Below, piece by piece: positions 35,121 through 43,747 of a stretch of 64,000 nucleotides of DNA. The stretch is taken from NCBI RefSeq assembly GCF_013166605.1, contig NZ_JABKKF010000003.1, forward strand, positions 282,879 through 346,878. The letters are read 5' to 3'. Each line of letters opens with the position of its first letter. Position 1 is the stretch's first letter. A program made the position numbers and the translations under genes. The notes below the pieces were generated by a model that was not told the origin of the DNA, did no database searches, and worked only from the letters and a program-made list of their open reading frames with translations. This stretch comes from Xylanibacter muris. GTDB taxonomy: Bacteria; Bacteroidota; Bacteroidia; Bacteroidales; Bacteroidaceae.

Positions 35121-35180
35121 ATATAAGGGAACAGCCGGATTAAGTTTGCATATAAACTTAATCCGGCTGTTCCCTTATAT
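35121..35180. terminator. Strong bidirectional terminator
   Basis: A perfect 27-bp inverted repeat, 35121-35147 with 35154-35180, loop GCATAT. It separates the convergent secreted-protein and peptidase genes. Confidence 0.9.
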
Positions 35181-35204
35181 GAAGTATACTATTGTTTTTG
35201 CGGA

Positions 35205-37454
35205 TTATTTTAGATAGTCTTCAAAATATTGGGTGATACGTTCGTGAAGATGTACACTTTTGTGTCCCATCATATTGTGTCCCTCACCCGGATATGCAAA
35301 GAAGTCTGGTTGGGTTCCGGCTTCAGTGCAGGAATTTATAAACTGCAGTGCGTGTTGCGGCACAACGGTCGGATCGTTCATGCCTATTATTATTTGAAGT
35401 TTGCCTTTCAGGTTTTCTGCCTTATTGAGAAGGCTTGTCTGTTCATAGCCTTTGGGGTTGCTTTCAGGAGTGTCCATGTAGCGTTCACCGTACATTATCT
35501 CGTACCATTTCCAGTCTATGACAGGACCACCGGCCACTCCGACCTTGAATACGTCCGGATAGTTTGTCATTAGTGAAATAGTCATAAACCCTCCGAAACT
35601 CCATCCGTGTACTCCTATTCTTTCTGTGTCTACGTATGGCAGCGACTTCAGATATTCGACTCCCCTCATCTGGTCTTTCATCTCTTCCTGGCCGAGGTGG
35701 CGGAATGTAGCCTGTTCAAAGGCAAGTCCCCGGTTTTCGCTCCCTCGGTTGTCGAGAATAAAGAGCAGGTAGCCTTTTTGAGCCATGTAGGTTTCCCATG
35801 AACGGCTCATATAGTGCCATCTCGCATCTACATTATGTGCGTGTGGCCCTCCGTATACATATATGACGGTCGGATATTTTTTGTCGGGATCGAATCCCAC
35901 GGGCTTGACCATCCTGTAATAAAGGTCGGTTGTGCCGTCATCAGCCTTTATTGTGCCGCATGAATATTCCGGCACGTTATAGCCTTTCCAAGGGTCGGGT
36001 GCACAGAATATCATGTTTCGCCTGGCGGTGGTTGTATTGACTGTTTCTATATTGCGCGGAACATCCGGCTCGCTGTATTTGTCATACAGCATAGTGCCTG
36101 TTTCCGACAGGACTCCATAATGTACTCCACGGCCGTTGTCAAGCCCGGTGCGTTTTCCGTTGGAAGTGTTTATTGAGAAAATGTTGCTTTGTATAGGGCT
36201 TTTCTCGTTTGACAGGATTATGATGCTTTTTTTTCTTTTGTTGTATCCAATCAGTTCCTGTACGACAAATTCACCGCTTGTAAGCTGTGTGGTTTTCAGG
36301 TGTTGTCTGTATTTCACCCCATATCCCGTTTTGTGGACTTCCGGATATACTTGTGTTTTTGTATCCATTACATATAAATGGTTGTATCCGTCGCGCTGAC
36401 TTTGTATTATGAACTTGCCGTTGTCCCACGGAAGGAATTCTATTGGGTGTAGTGGTTCGACGTATTTGTCGCTGATTTCCTCATATATAACATTTTTCTT
36501 GTTGCCTGTTGTTGCATCGTAGCTAACAAGCTGCATTTCGTTTTGGTCGCGGTTCAGTTCCTGAATATATATAGTTTTTGAATCTGGGCTCCATGCTATA
36601 TTTGTGAAGTAGCGGTCGGTCGGGTCACCGGTTTTCAGATAGATTGTTTTTCCTGACGTCATATCGTATACTCCAATGGAAACCTTATGGCTTGTCATTC
36701 CGGCCATAGGATATTTGTCAGGCTCGTATTCTGCCACTCTTGTGAAAGTGTTCACCTGCGGATAGTCCGTTACCATGCTCTGGTCCATGCGGTAGTATGC
36801 GAGGTGTAGGCCATCCGGACTCCAGAAGGTGCCGGTCATTATGCCGAATTCGTTGCGGTGTACAGCTTGTCCGTAGACGATCTCGCGTGAGCCGTCGGAG
36901 GTGAGTTTTACGGATTTCCCGTCGCTATCGGTAACATAAAGCTGGTTTTCTTTTACGAATGCTACGGCTTTTGAGTTACGGTTCCAGTCACTGTATGTCT
37001 CACCGGTACAGTTCTGTTTCCATACTATTTTCTTTTTCATCCAGTCGAACAATATTCTTTGTTTACTGTTTCTGAGCAGTGCGAGAGGTTTGTCGGAATA
37101 TGGGAACTTTACGTTCATTGCCGAATGAATTTTGTCTTCAGACATAAGCTTGTTGACCTCATCGAGTGTGATTATGGTCTGTCTGTTTCCGTTCTTTAAG
37201 TCTACAGTCCCGAATTCTTCGGCATCTTGATACATCAGTTTGTCGCCCCACCATGTCAGATACATATTGGCAGGTGACATGTTCCGGTAGTTGTTTCCCC
37301 CGAAATTAAGGTCTTCGAGTGTGAATTGTTTCAACTGTTCGGATGCTGTCGTCTGTGTATTGTCCATGCTGTTGTCTGTTTGGGCTGATGTAGCAGTGGT
37401 ATATGCCAATGCCGCCATGAGTATGGCGGCATTTATTTTAATATTAATCTTCAT
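35205..37454 (-). CDS. Dipeptidyl-peptidase IV-like S9 peptidase, secreted
   Basis: A 749-aa protein with signal peptide (about 1-24, ending TTATSAQ). A beta-propeller DPPIV_N domain (to about 480, with WSPDG and WSPDSKTIYI blades) precedes the S9 alpha/beta-hydrolase. The catalytic serine is in HGWSFGGF (about residue 619), with an aspartate in GMNDPTVV and a histidine in GEGHNMMG. It removes X-Pro dipeptides from peptides in the periplasm or at the surface. Its start overlaps the end of the upstream methyltransferase gene by 11 bases, an unusual pairing that suggests co-transcription. Confidence 0.93.
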   Translation of the reverse strand: MKINIKINAAILMAALAYTTATSAQTDNSMDNTQTTASEQLKQFTLEDLNFGGNNYRNMSPANMYLTWWGDKLMYQDAEEFGTVDLKNGNRQTIITLDEVNKLMSEDKIHSAMNVKFPYSDKPLALLRNSKQRILFDWMKKKIVWKQNCTGETYSDWNRNSKAVAFVKENQLYVTDSDGKSVKLTSDGSREIVYGQAVHRNEFGIMTGTFWSPDGLHLAYYRMDQSMVTDYPQVNTFTRVAEYEPDKYPMAGMTSHKVSIGVYDMTSGKTIYLKTGDPTDRYFTNIAWSPDSKTIYIQELNRDQNEMQLVSYDATTGNKKNVIYEEISDKYVEPLHPIEFLPWDNGKFIIQSQRDGYNHLYVMDTKTQVYPEVHKTGYGVKYRQHLKTTQLTSGEFVVQELIGYNKRKKSIIILSNEKSPIQSNIFSINTSNGKRTGLDNGRGVHYGVLSETGTMLYDKYSEPDVPRNIETVNTTTARRNMIFCAPDPWKGYNVPEYSCGTIKADDGTTDLYYRMVKPVGFDPDKKYPTVIYVYGGPHAHNVDARWHYMSRSWETYMAQKGYLLFILDNRGSENRGLAFEQATFRHLGQEEMKDQMRGVEYLKSLPYVDTERIGVHGWSFGGFMTISLMTNYPDVFKVGVAGGPVIDWKWYEIMYGERYMDTPESNPKGYEQTSLLNKAENLKGKLQIIIGMNDPTVVPQHALQFINSCTEAGTQPDFFAYPGEGHNMMGHKSVHLHERITQYFEDYLK

Positions 37455-39051
37455 GGTTGAATCTGTTGCTTCTGTTGTTTTTTCTGCTGTTCATATCCGG
37501 CCGTGGGTTTCTGCCCGGTTTTTGTGTCCGGTCGAATCGTTTTCCGCTCCGGTCGAAACGTTCGTGTCCTCCGCGGTTGTCACTGTCGCTGTATTCTTTT
37601 TTTCGTCTTCCATATCCGTAGTCACGGTTGTCGCGGAAGTCTTTTTTCCTGTTCCAGTCTTTGAAATCGTTGTCTCTGTCTTCTCTTTTGGAGCGTCTTG
37701 ATTTGTCATTACGTATTTTCTTATCCCCGTAATTGTCATGTTCGGTGTCTAAATAATGACTGTGGAATTTGAAAGAACGAATGTCGTTTTCTTCATTCTC
37801 CTCGCTTTCTTCAAGCCGCTTCTTAAATTCCCTTTCTTTCTTGAAGCGGTGTTTTTCGGCCATTTGTCTTTTTTCTTCCTCTGTTTTTACTATACCGCCT
37901 TCGCTTCTGAATTCTTTCAACTTTCCGTTGAATATCTGATATTTTCTGAACTCACATTCCAGAGAACCGTTATAAAGAGGTATCTTTATTGACGGTTTCA
38001 ATCCTATTTGGTCGAAGCATTCCTCACGATAACTCAGTACCCATGCCTCATTGTCGAGGAATTGATGTTTAAGCCGTTCGCCAATCATCTTGTATGTGGC
38101 GAGAAGGTTTGGAGTGGATATGCGTTCCCCGTAAGGCGGGTTTGTGACGATGATGCTCTTTTCCTGCGGCTGTGTGAAATCTTTGAAATCAGCCTCGTTT
38201 ACTGTGATGTCTGCAGACAGACCTGCGGCTTTCACGTTAAGTCTTGCCTTGCTTACAGCCTTTATGTCTATGTCATATCCGTATATGTGATGTTTGAATT
38301 CTCTTTCCTGGGAGTCGTCGTTATATATTCTGTCGAAAAGCTCTTTGTCGAAATCGTACCATTTCTCAAATGCAAATTCCTTTCTGAAGACTCCCGGAGC
38401 CATGTTGTGTGCTATGAGGGCTGCTTCTACAAGCAGTGTCCCTGATCCGCACATCGGGTCGATGAAGTCGGTATCTCCGTTCCATCCGGTCATAAGAATC
38501 ATTCCGGCTGCAAGCACCTCGTTCAATGGTGCTTCCACGCTTTCCTGTCTGTAGCCTCTTCTGTGAAGGCTTTCACCGCTTGAGTCAAGAGACAGTGTGC
38601 ATTTGTCTTCCGCTATGTGCATGTTGAGACGGATGTCGGGATTTGCCACACTGATGTTGGGACGTGTTCCCATCTTCTCTCGGAACTGGTCCACTATGGC
38701 GTCCTTCACCTTATATGATACGAACTTTGAGTGTCTGAACTCTTCGGAGAACACAACGGAGTCAACGGAGAATGTCTTGTCAATCGTGAGATAGTCTTCC
38801 CAATTTATCTTTTTAACCTCTTCGTATACATCTTCCGCAGATTTTGCCTTGAAATGGCGTATCGGCTTAAGAATCCTGATGGCTGTGCGTAGTTGGAAGT
38901 TTGCACGGTACATCAGTTCTTTGTTTCCTGTGAACGACACCATGCGTCGTCCTATCTGCACGTTGTCTGCCCCTAATTGTGTCAGTTCCTTCGCCAGTAC
39001 AGGTTCCAGTCCCATAAACGTTTTGGCGATAAGTTCAAATTCCTGTTCCAT
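37444..39051 (-). CDS. THUMP-domain rRNA methyltransferase (RlmL-like) with charged tail
   Basis: A 535-aa protein. The N-terminal THUMP domain (about 1-160) is followed by a Rossmann methylase with FIDPMCGSGTLLVEAA (about 195-210) and catalytic NPPYGER (about 303-309). This is the arrangement of the N-terminal half of RlmL, which makes m2G2445 in 23S rRNA. Residues about 400-535 form a low-complexity tail rich in K, R, D, N and G, probably an RNA-binding extension. The gene starts 24 bases after the cysE stop. Confidence 0.9.
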   Translation of the reverse strand: MEQEFELIAKTFMGLEPVLAKELTQLGADNVQIGRRMVSFTGNKELMYRANFQLRTAIRILKPIRHFKAKSAEDVYEEVKKINWEDYLTIDKTFSVDSVVFSEEFRHSKFVSYKVKDAIVDQFREKMGTRPNISVANPDIRLNMHIAEDKCTLSLDSSGESLHRRGYRQESVEAPLNEVLAAGMILMTGWNGDTDFIDPMCGSGTLLVEAALIAHNMAPGVFRKEFAFEKWYDFDKELFDRIYNDDSQEREFKHHIYGYDIDIKAVSKARLNVKAAGLSADITVNEADFKDFTQPQEKSIIVTNPPYGERISTPNLLATYKMIGERLKHQFLDNEAWVLSYREECFDQIGLKPSIKIPLYNGSLECEFRKYQIFNGKLKEFRSEGGIVKTEEEKRQMAEKHRFKKEREFKKRLEESEENEENDIRSFKFHSHYLDTEHDNYGDKKIRNDKSRRSKREDRDNDFKDWNRKKDFRDNRDYGYGRRKKEYSDSDNRGGHERFDRSGKRFDRTQKPGRNPRPDMNSRKNNRSNRFNHED

Positions 39052-39075
39052 TTTTATATTATAGTATTTGCTTTT

Positions 39076-39966
39076 CTATTCTTTCTTGAATTTCTTACTG
39101 TTAGGTCTGAGGTCTTCCGTCACCCAGATGTTTGCTCCGACCACAGAACCTTCTCCGATTGTGATTCTTCCGAGGATGGTGGCATTTGAATAGACAATCA
39201 CGTTGTCTTCAAGTATCGGATGTCTTGCTATTCCCTTTATTGGGTTGCCGTTGTCATCGAGTGGGAAACTCTTTGCTCCCAGTGTCACTCCCTGGTAAAG
39301 TTTCACGTTGTTGCCGATGATACATGTCGCTCCGATAACCACTCCCGTGCCGTGGTCTATCGTGAAGTGATGTCCGATTTGTGCACCTGGATGTATGTCT
39401 ATTCCTGTTTCCGAGTGTGCCATTTCCGTTATTATTCTTGGGATTAGCGGTACTCCCAACGTTAGCAGTTCATGTGCAATCCTATAATTAGTGATGGCTT
39501 TTATTACGGGATAGCAGGAAATGACTTCTCCCATGTTTACGGCTGCCGGGTCTCCATTGTATGCTGCGGTAACGTCCGTGGCCAGGATTTTTCTTATTTC
39601 AGGTAGTTTTGAAATAAGTTTTATGGCTGTTTGTTGGGCTTTGCCGTAGCATTTCATTCCGTCAGCCTCAGGACAGTCCTGGCATGAGAAACACAGCCCG
39701 GCCATAATCTGCTCTGTAAGCAGCTTGTATAGCCGTTCGATATTCACTCCGATGTGGTATCGTATTGTTCTTGTGTTTACTGATGATTTTCCAAAATACC
39801 CTGGAAAAATTATAGTACGCGAAATGTCTATAATTTCCTCAAGAGCCTTGCTTGAGGGTAGTGGCTTGCCTTCGCGGTGCTGATGAAAAAGCCCCTTCAG
39901 AGATTCCGGCTCAGCCAGTTCTTCTACTGTGTGTGTCAGAATATTTGTGAAGTTAAGAGAACTCAT
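39076..39966 (-). CDS. cysE: Serine O-acetyltransferase
   Basis: A 296-aa protein with a helical N-terminal domain. A left-handed beta-helix follows, marked by hexapeptide repeats and the CysE signature DIHPGAQIGHHFTIDHGTGV, then GNNVKLYQGVTLGAKSF. It makes O-acetylserine from serine and acetyl-CoA, the first step of cysteine synthesis. It is longer than the E. coli enzyme by about 20 residues and has a cysteine-containing insert (FSCQDCPEADGMKCYG) typical of Bacteroidetes/SatA-type homologues. Probably first gene of the cysE-methyltransferase-DPP operon. Confidence 0.92.
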   Translation of the reverse strand: MSSLNFTNILTHTVEELAEPESLKGLFHQHREGKPLPSSKALEEIIDISRTIIFPGYFGKSSVNTRTIRYHIGVNIERLYKLLTEQIMAGLCFSCQDCPEADGMKCYGKAQQTAIKLISKLPEIRKILATDVTAAYNGDPAAVNMGEVISCYPVIKAITNYRIAHELLTLGVPLIPRIITEMAHSETGIDIHPGAQIGHHFTIDHGTGVVIGATCIIGNNVKLYQGVTLGAKSFPLDDNGNPIKGIARHPILEDNVIVYSNATILGRITIGEGSVVGANIWVTEDLRPNSKKFKKE

Positions 39967-40240
39967 CTGTTGTTGTCGGTACTTTGTTTTGCTTGGATAA
40001 CGCCAGTCTCTTGCGCTGTCAGGCGTGCAGTGTATAACATTTGTGTGACATGGATGGTATTATCATGTTGCAAAGGTAATGTAATTTGAATTTACAGCAA
40101 AATTATAATTAAGTTTTTTTTAGGTATTTAACGTGAGTTTGAGAAAATATGACTGATTGAAAAAACAACGGTCGGCAATTCATTTTATGAATTTGCCTAA
40201 AGGAAGGCGGACTGTGACAGGCGAACGGCAAATGTTAAAA

Positions 40241-40328
40241 GTGTATTTAGCCTGAATACAGAGTGTATTTAGCCTACATACACTGTGTATCTGGCCTATG
40301 TACAGAGTGTATTTGGCCTAAATACACT
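40241..40328. repeat. Four 22-bp palindromic tandem units
   Basis: Units start at 40241, 40263, 40285 and 40307, for example GTGTATTTAGCCTACATACA-CT. Each is a near-palindrome around AGCCTA or GGCCTA with TGTAT/ATACA flanks. They lie in the 640-base gap 39967-40606 between divergent genes, which otherwise holds only a promoter box near its right end. The period of two helical turns suggests a protein-binding array. A second array with the same period is at 63178-63260. Confidence 0.85.
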
Positions 40329-40565
40329 TTAAGCATTTGTATTCTGTCATCCGCAGGTATATCGGTCCCGGCTAATGAATGTGCCGGTTTGGACTGCCGC
40401 TATCCTTATTATTGGAAATCATGCACGGCAGTTTATTATGTGTTATGATATGTCTCCAGTCGGGAACTCTGGTCTTTGCCAGTATAATGTTTTCTTTTAA
40501 ACAGTATTTTGCAGGGTTGAAAAATAAAGTGTGTTAAAAAGTTTTCTGTTTACATAATTAATTTA

Positions 40566-40573
40566 TAATTTTG
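40566..40573 (+). promoter_or_regulatory. -7 box of the inositol-lipid operon
   Basis: TAATTTTG, 34 bases before the GTG/ATG start of the ATP-grasp gene. Confidence 0.5.
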
Positions 40574-40606
40574 TGAGCGCAGAAAACAAACATTGCAAAG
40601 ACTGTG

Positions 40607-41458
40607 ATGATACAGACTATTGGTAGGGCAAAAAGGTTTTCCCCAAACAGTGAGGAAAAGGATGCCGCCATTTTGAAATGTGTGGGCAATATGCTCTCAG
40701 ATAAAGGCTACACTGTCGGCTTCTCATGTGAAAGTGGCATGAAGGTCGATGACGGGGCTTCTATATATGTTTCAATGGGGCGTGAGGATTCCACATTGGA
40801 ATTTCTCAGGCGGAAGGAGAGGGAAGGCTGTCTTGTCGTGAATTCCTCATACAGTGTTGGGTTGTGCTGCAACCGACGCAGGCTTAACCGCGTTCTTTGC
40901 AATGCAGGTATTCCCCTGCCTCCGGAAAAAGGAAATAACGGATATTGGCTTAAACGTGCAGACGGGGTGGCGGAGTGCCGTTCCGATGTGAAGTATGCCG
41001 TAGATGCAGATGCCATGAGAAAAACATATTCGGAAATGCGTGCCTGCGGAATATCGGATATAATAGTTAGCGCACATGTGGAGGGGGATCTTATAAAGTT
41101 TTACGGAGTTAGAGGCACAGGTTTTTTCCGTACCTATTATCCGGGTGATGACGGTATATCTAAGTTTGGTGATGAATGTATAAACGGTATTCCTCACCAT
41201 TATTGCTATGACCGTAATTGGCTCTGTTCCTTGGCTGAAAGGGCGGCGGAGGCGGTTGGACTGGATGTTTATGGCGGTGATTGTATAGTTGGCAGTGACG
41301 GAGATATAAGGATTATAGATTTTAATGACTGGCCGAGTTTTTCACGTTGCCGTGACGAGGCGGCTGAAGCCATAGCCGATAGAATAACATATTTGGTTGA
41401 AACCGTAAGAGCAGGAAAAAGTCTGCTGCAGAAACAAATTGAAGAAATACAGAAATAA
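40607..41458 (+). CDS. ATP-grasp-like protein of the inositol cluster
   Basis: About 283 aa; GTG at 40604 and ATG at 40607 are alternative starts. The body shows an ATP-grasp pattern: NSSYSVGLCCNRRRLNRVL, then GNNGYWLKRADG (nucleotide-binding lysine), VEGDLIKFYGVRG, and GGDCIVGSDGDIRIIDFNDWP with the metal-binding acidic and asparagine residues. Relatives are RimK/inositol-polyphosphate-type ligases or kinases. Its stop overlaps the HAD gene start (TAATG), so it is operon-first. The ITPK-like fold of ATP-grasp kinases makes an inositol-phosphate substrate attractive, but this is inference. Confidence 0.75.
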   Translation: MIQTIGRAKRFSPNSEEKDAAILKCVGNMLSDKGYTVGFSCESGMKVDDGASIYVSMGREDSTLEFLRRKEREGCLVVNSSYSVGLCCNRRRLNRVLCNAGIPLPPEKGNNGYWLKRADGVAECRSDVKYAVDADAMRKTYSEMRACGISDIIVSAHVEGDLIKFYGVRGTGFFRTYYPGDDGISKFGDECINGIPHHYCYDRNWLCSLAERAAEAVGLDVYGGDCIVGSDGDIRIIDFNDWPSFSRCRDEAAEAIADRITYLVETVRAGKSLLQKQIEEIQK

Positions 41459-42195
41459 TGATTAAGGCTGAAACTATAAAGGGGCTTATATTTGATTATG
41501 GCGGTACGCTTGACACAGGCGGCTGTCATTGGGGAAAGGTTATATGGCATTCGTACGAACGTCAGGGAGTGCCGGTTTCTGAGGCGGTGTTTCGTGACGC
41601 ATACGTTTATGCAGAACGCCAGCTTGGAAAGAACCCGATAATACAGCCTGACTATACCTTTAAGAAGACGCTGTCTGTAAAGCTCCGTATACAGATGGAA
41701 CATATCTCAGAACATACAAGTGGCTTCGTGCCTGGAGAATGGCATGGCAAGGTGCTTGATGATATTTATGCCGCAACCCGGAAGCAGACTGCAGTAAGCA
41801 GACATATTCTTCGGCAACTGCATGACCGGTATCCTATGGTACTTGTGAGTAATTTTTATGGGAACGTGTCTACTGTTCTTCATGAATTTGAATTTGACGG
41901 ACTGTTCTCCGAAATCGTTGAATCTGCCGTTGTGGGCGTCCGTAAGCCCGACCCGCGTATATTTACACTCGGTGTGGAGTCTCTCGGACTGAATCCTGAC
42001 GAGACACTTGTGATAGGCGACAGCTACGATAAGGATATTCTTCCGGCTACCAAGGCAGGTTGTCGGACGGTATGGTACAAAGGAGAGGGGTGGACGGATG
42101 AAGAACCGGACGGTGACTGTGCGGACAGTATTATTACCGATTTGAAAGATTTATTATACACATTATTAAAATATAATTGTAATGAAACAGACTAA
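41458..42195 (+). CDS. HAD-family hydrolase, candidate inositol-phosphate or PIP phosphatase
   Basis: A 245-aa protein. HAD motif I is FDYGGTLD, motif II VLVSNFYG, motif III GVRKPDPRIF and motif IV VIGDSYDKDI. The helical cap lies between motifs I and II. Inositol-lipid clusters of gut Bacteroidetes contain a phosphatase that removes the phosphate from phosphatidylinositol-phosphate. This gene, immediately before the inositol-phosphate synthase (14-base overlap), is the best candidate in the window. Confidence 0.8.
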   Translation: MIKAETIKGLIFDYGGTLDTGGCHWGKVIWHSYERQGVPVSEAVFRDAYVYAERQLGKNPIIQPDYTFKKTLSVKLRIQMEHISEHTSGFVPGEWHGKVLDDIYAATRKQTAVSRHILRQLHDRYPMVLVSNFYGNVSTVLHEFEFDGLFSEIVESAVVGVRKPDPRIFTLGVESLGLNPDETLVIGDSYDKDILPATKAGCRTVWYKGEGWTDEEPDGDCADSIITDLKDLLYTLLKYNCNETD

Positions 42196-43510
42196 TGTAA
42201 AGCCGGCAGACGGCAAGTTAGGTATCATGGTGGTAGGTAACGGTGCCGTTTCCACCACTTTTATGACTGGTGTACTCATGGCTCGCCGTGGACTTACCAA
42301 GCCCGTAGGCTCCATGACGCAGTATGACAAGATACGCGTGGGCAAGGGTGATGACAGAAAATACCTTAGTTACAGCGAAATCGTTCCTATTGCAAAGCTT
42401 GATGATATTGTATTCGGCACATGGGATGTATATCCGCAGAATGCCTATCAGGCGGCAATGTATGCAGAGGTTCTTAAAGAGAAGGATATCAATCCTGTGA
42501 AAGACGAATTGGAGAAGATTGTTCCTATGAAAGCCGCTTTCGACAAGAATTATGCAAAGCGTCTTGACGGTGACAATGTAAAGGATTGCAAGGACCGTTG
42601 GGATATGAAGGAGCAGCTGCGCGAGGATATCCGTAAGTTTAAGGCGGAAAACGGGTGTTCACGTATTGTTGTTCTTTGGGCTGCATCGACGGAAATATAT
42701 GTTCCTGTTTGCGAAGAGGTACATTACAGGCTTGAAGATCTCGTTGCGGCCATGAAGGCCGATGATCGCGAGCATGTGGCTCCTTCAATGTGTTATGCAA
42801 TGGCAGCCCTTGAGGAAGGTGCTCCGTTCATTATGGGTGCTCCAAACACGACTGTAGACATCCCGGCAATGTGGGAGTTGGCGGAAAAGACAGGTATGCC
42901 TATCGCCGGTAAGGATTTCAAGACCGGCCAGACATTGGTGAAGAGCGGTTTTGCTCCCATTATCGGTACACGTTGCCTTGGTCTGAACGGATGGTTCTCC
43001 ACAAACATTCTTGGCAACCGTGACGGTCTTGTGCTCGACGAACCGGCAAACTTCCGTACAAAAGAGGTGTCAAAACTTTCAACACTCGAGACTATCCTCA
43101 AACCGGATGTGCAGCCCGATCTTTACGGACACGGCAACGATGAGGACACGCAGTACTATCATAAAGTGCGTATCAACTATTATCCGCCGCGCAATGACAA
43201 CAAGGAGGGATGGGATAATATCGACATTTTCGGCTGGATGGGCTATCCTATGCAGATAAAGATAAATTTCCTCTGCCGCGATTCTATTCTTGCTGCGCCG
43301 TTGTGTCTCGATCTCTGTCTGTTGAGCGACCTTGCCGCACGCGCGGGACGCTATGGCACACAGCGTTTCCTCAGTTTCTTCCTCAAGTCACCAATGCATG
43401 ACTATACAAAGGGGGAAGAGGCTGTAAACCATCTTTATCAGCAGTATACCATGCTCAAGAATGCCATACGCGAAATGGGCGGATATGAGGCTGACGAGGA
43501 GATTGACTGA
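42182..43510 (+). CDS. ino1: Myo-inositol-1-phosphate synthase
   Basis: A 442-aa protein. NAD-binding GIMVVGNGAVSTTFMTG (about 14-30) and the family blocks VLWAASTEIYVP, GAPNTTVDIPA, GKDFKTGQTLVKSG and NILGNRDG identify it. It converts glucose-6-phosphate to inositol-3-phosphate (1D-myo-inositol 3-phosphate) in the cytoplasm. It is the committing enzyme of the inositol-lipid cluster; its product would feed the downstream nucleotidyltransferase and CDP-alcohol transferase. Confidence 0.95.
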   Translation: MKQTNVKPADGKLGIMVVGNGAVSTTFMTGVLMARRGLTKPVGSMTQYDKIRVGKGDDRKYLSYSEIVPIAKLDDIVFGTWDVYPQNAYQAAMYAEVLKEKDINPVKDELEKIVPMKAAFDKNYAKRLDGDNVKDCKDRWDMKEQLREDIRKFKAENGCSRIVVLWAASTEIYVPVCEEVHYRLEDLVAAMKADDREHVAPSMCYAMAALEEGAPFIMGAPNTTVDIPAMWELAEKTGMPIAGKDFKTGQTLVKSGFAPIIGTRCLGLNGWFSTNILGNRDGLVLDEPANFRTKEVSKLSTLETILKPDVQPDLYGHGNDEDTQYYHKVRINYYPPRNDNKEGWDNIDIFGWMGYPMQIKINFLCRDSILAAPLCLDLCLLSDLAARAGRYGTQRFLSFFLKSPMHDYTKGEEAVNHLYQQYTMLKNAIREMGGYEADEEID

Positions 43511-43581
43511 TTAGTTAATATGTATAAGGCGGGGATAAGTATTGTATGATTATTCCTGACAAACTATATTTTCATGTATAT

Positions 43582-43616
43582 TATAGGGAGCGGTTCTGAA
43601 GCGGACTGCCCCTATA
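43582..43616 (+). terminator. Probable terminator after ino1
   Basis: TATAGGG (43582-43588) pairs with CCCTATA (43610-43616), with CGG/CCG pairing inside. A T-rich stretch follows at 43632. Confidence 0.5.
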
Positions 43617-43747
43617 TTTATCGCTTACCGCTTTTTTGTTTTTTTGATGATGCAAATGCCGGGAATTATCTGTAGTTCCTAAGGCTGTCGGTTGTGAGAT
43701 TGCATACAGATGACAATTGTATTGTCTTACTTATAATGTTTTTTTTG

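Noticed and set aside
40241..40328. CRISPR array
   Set aside because: Units abut each other with no spacers between, units are palindromic, and no cas genes are present.
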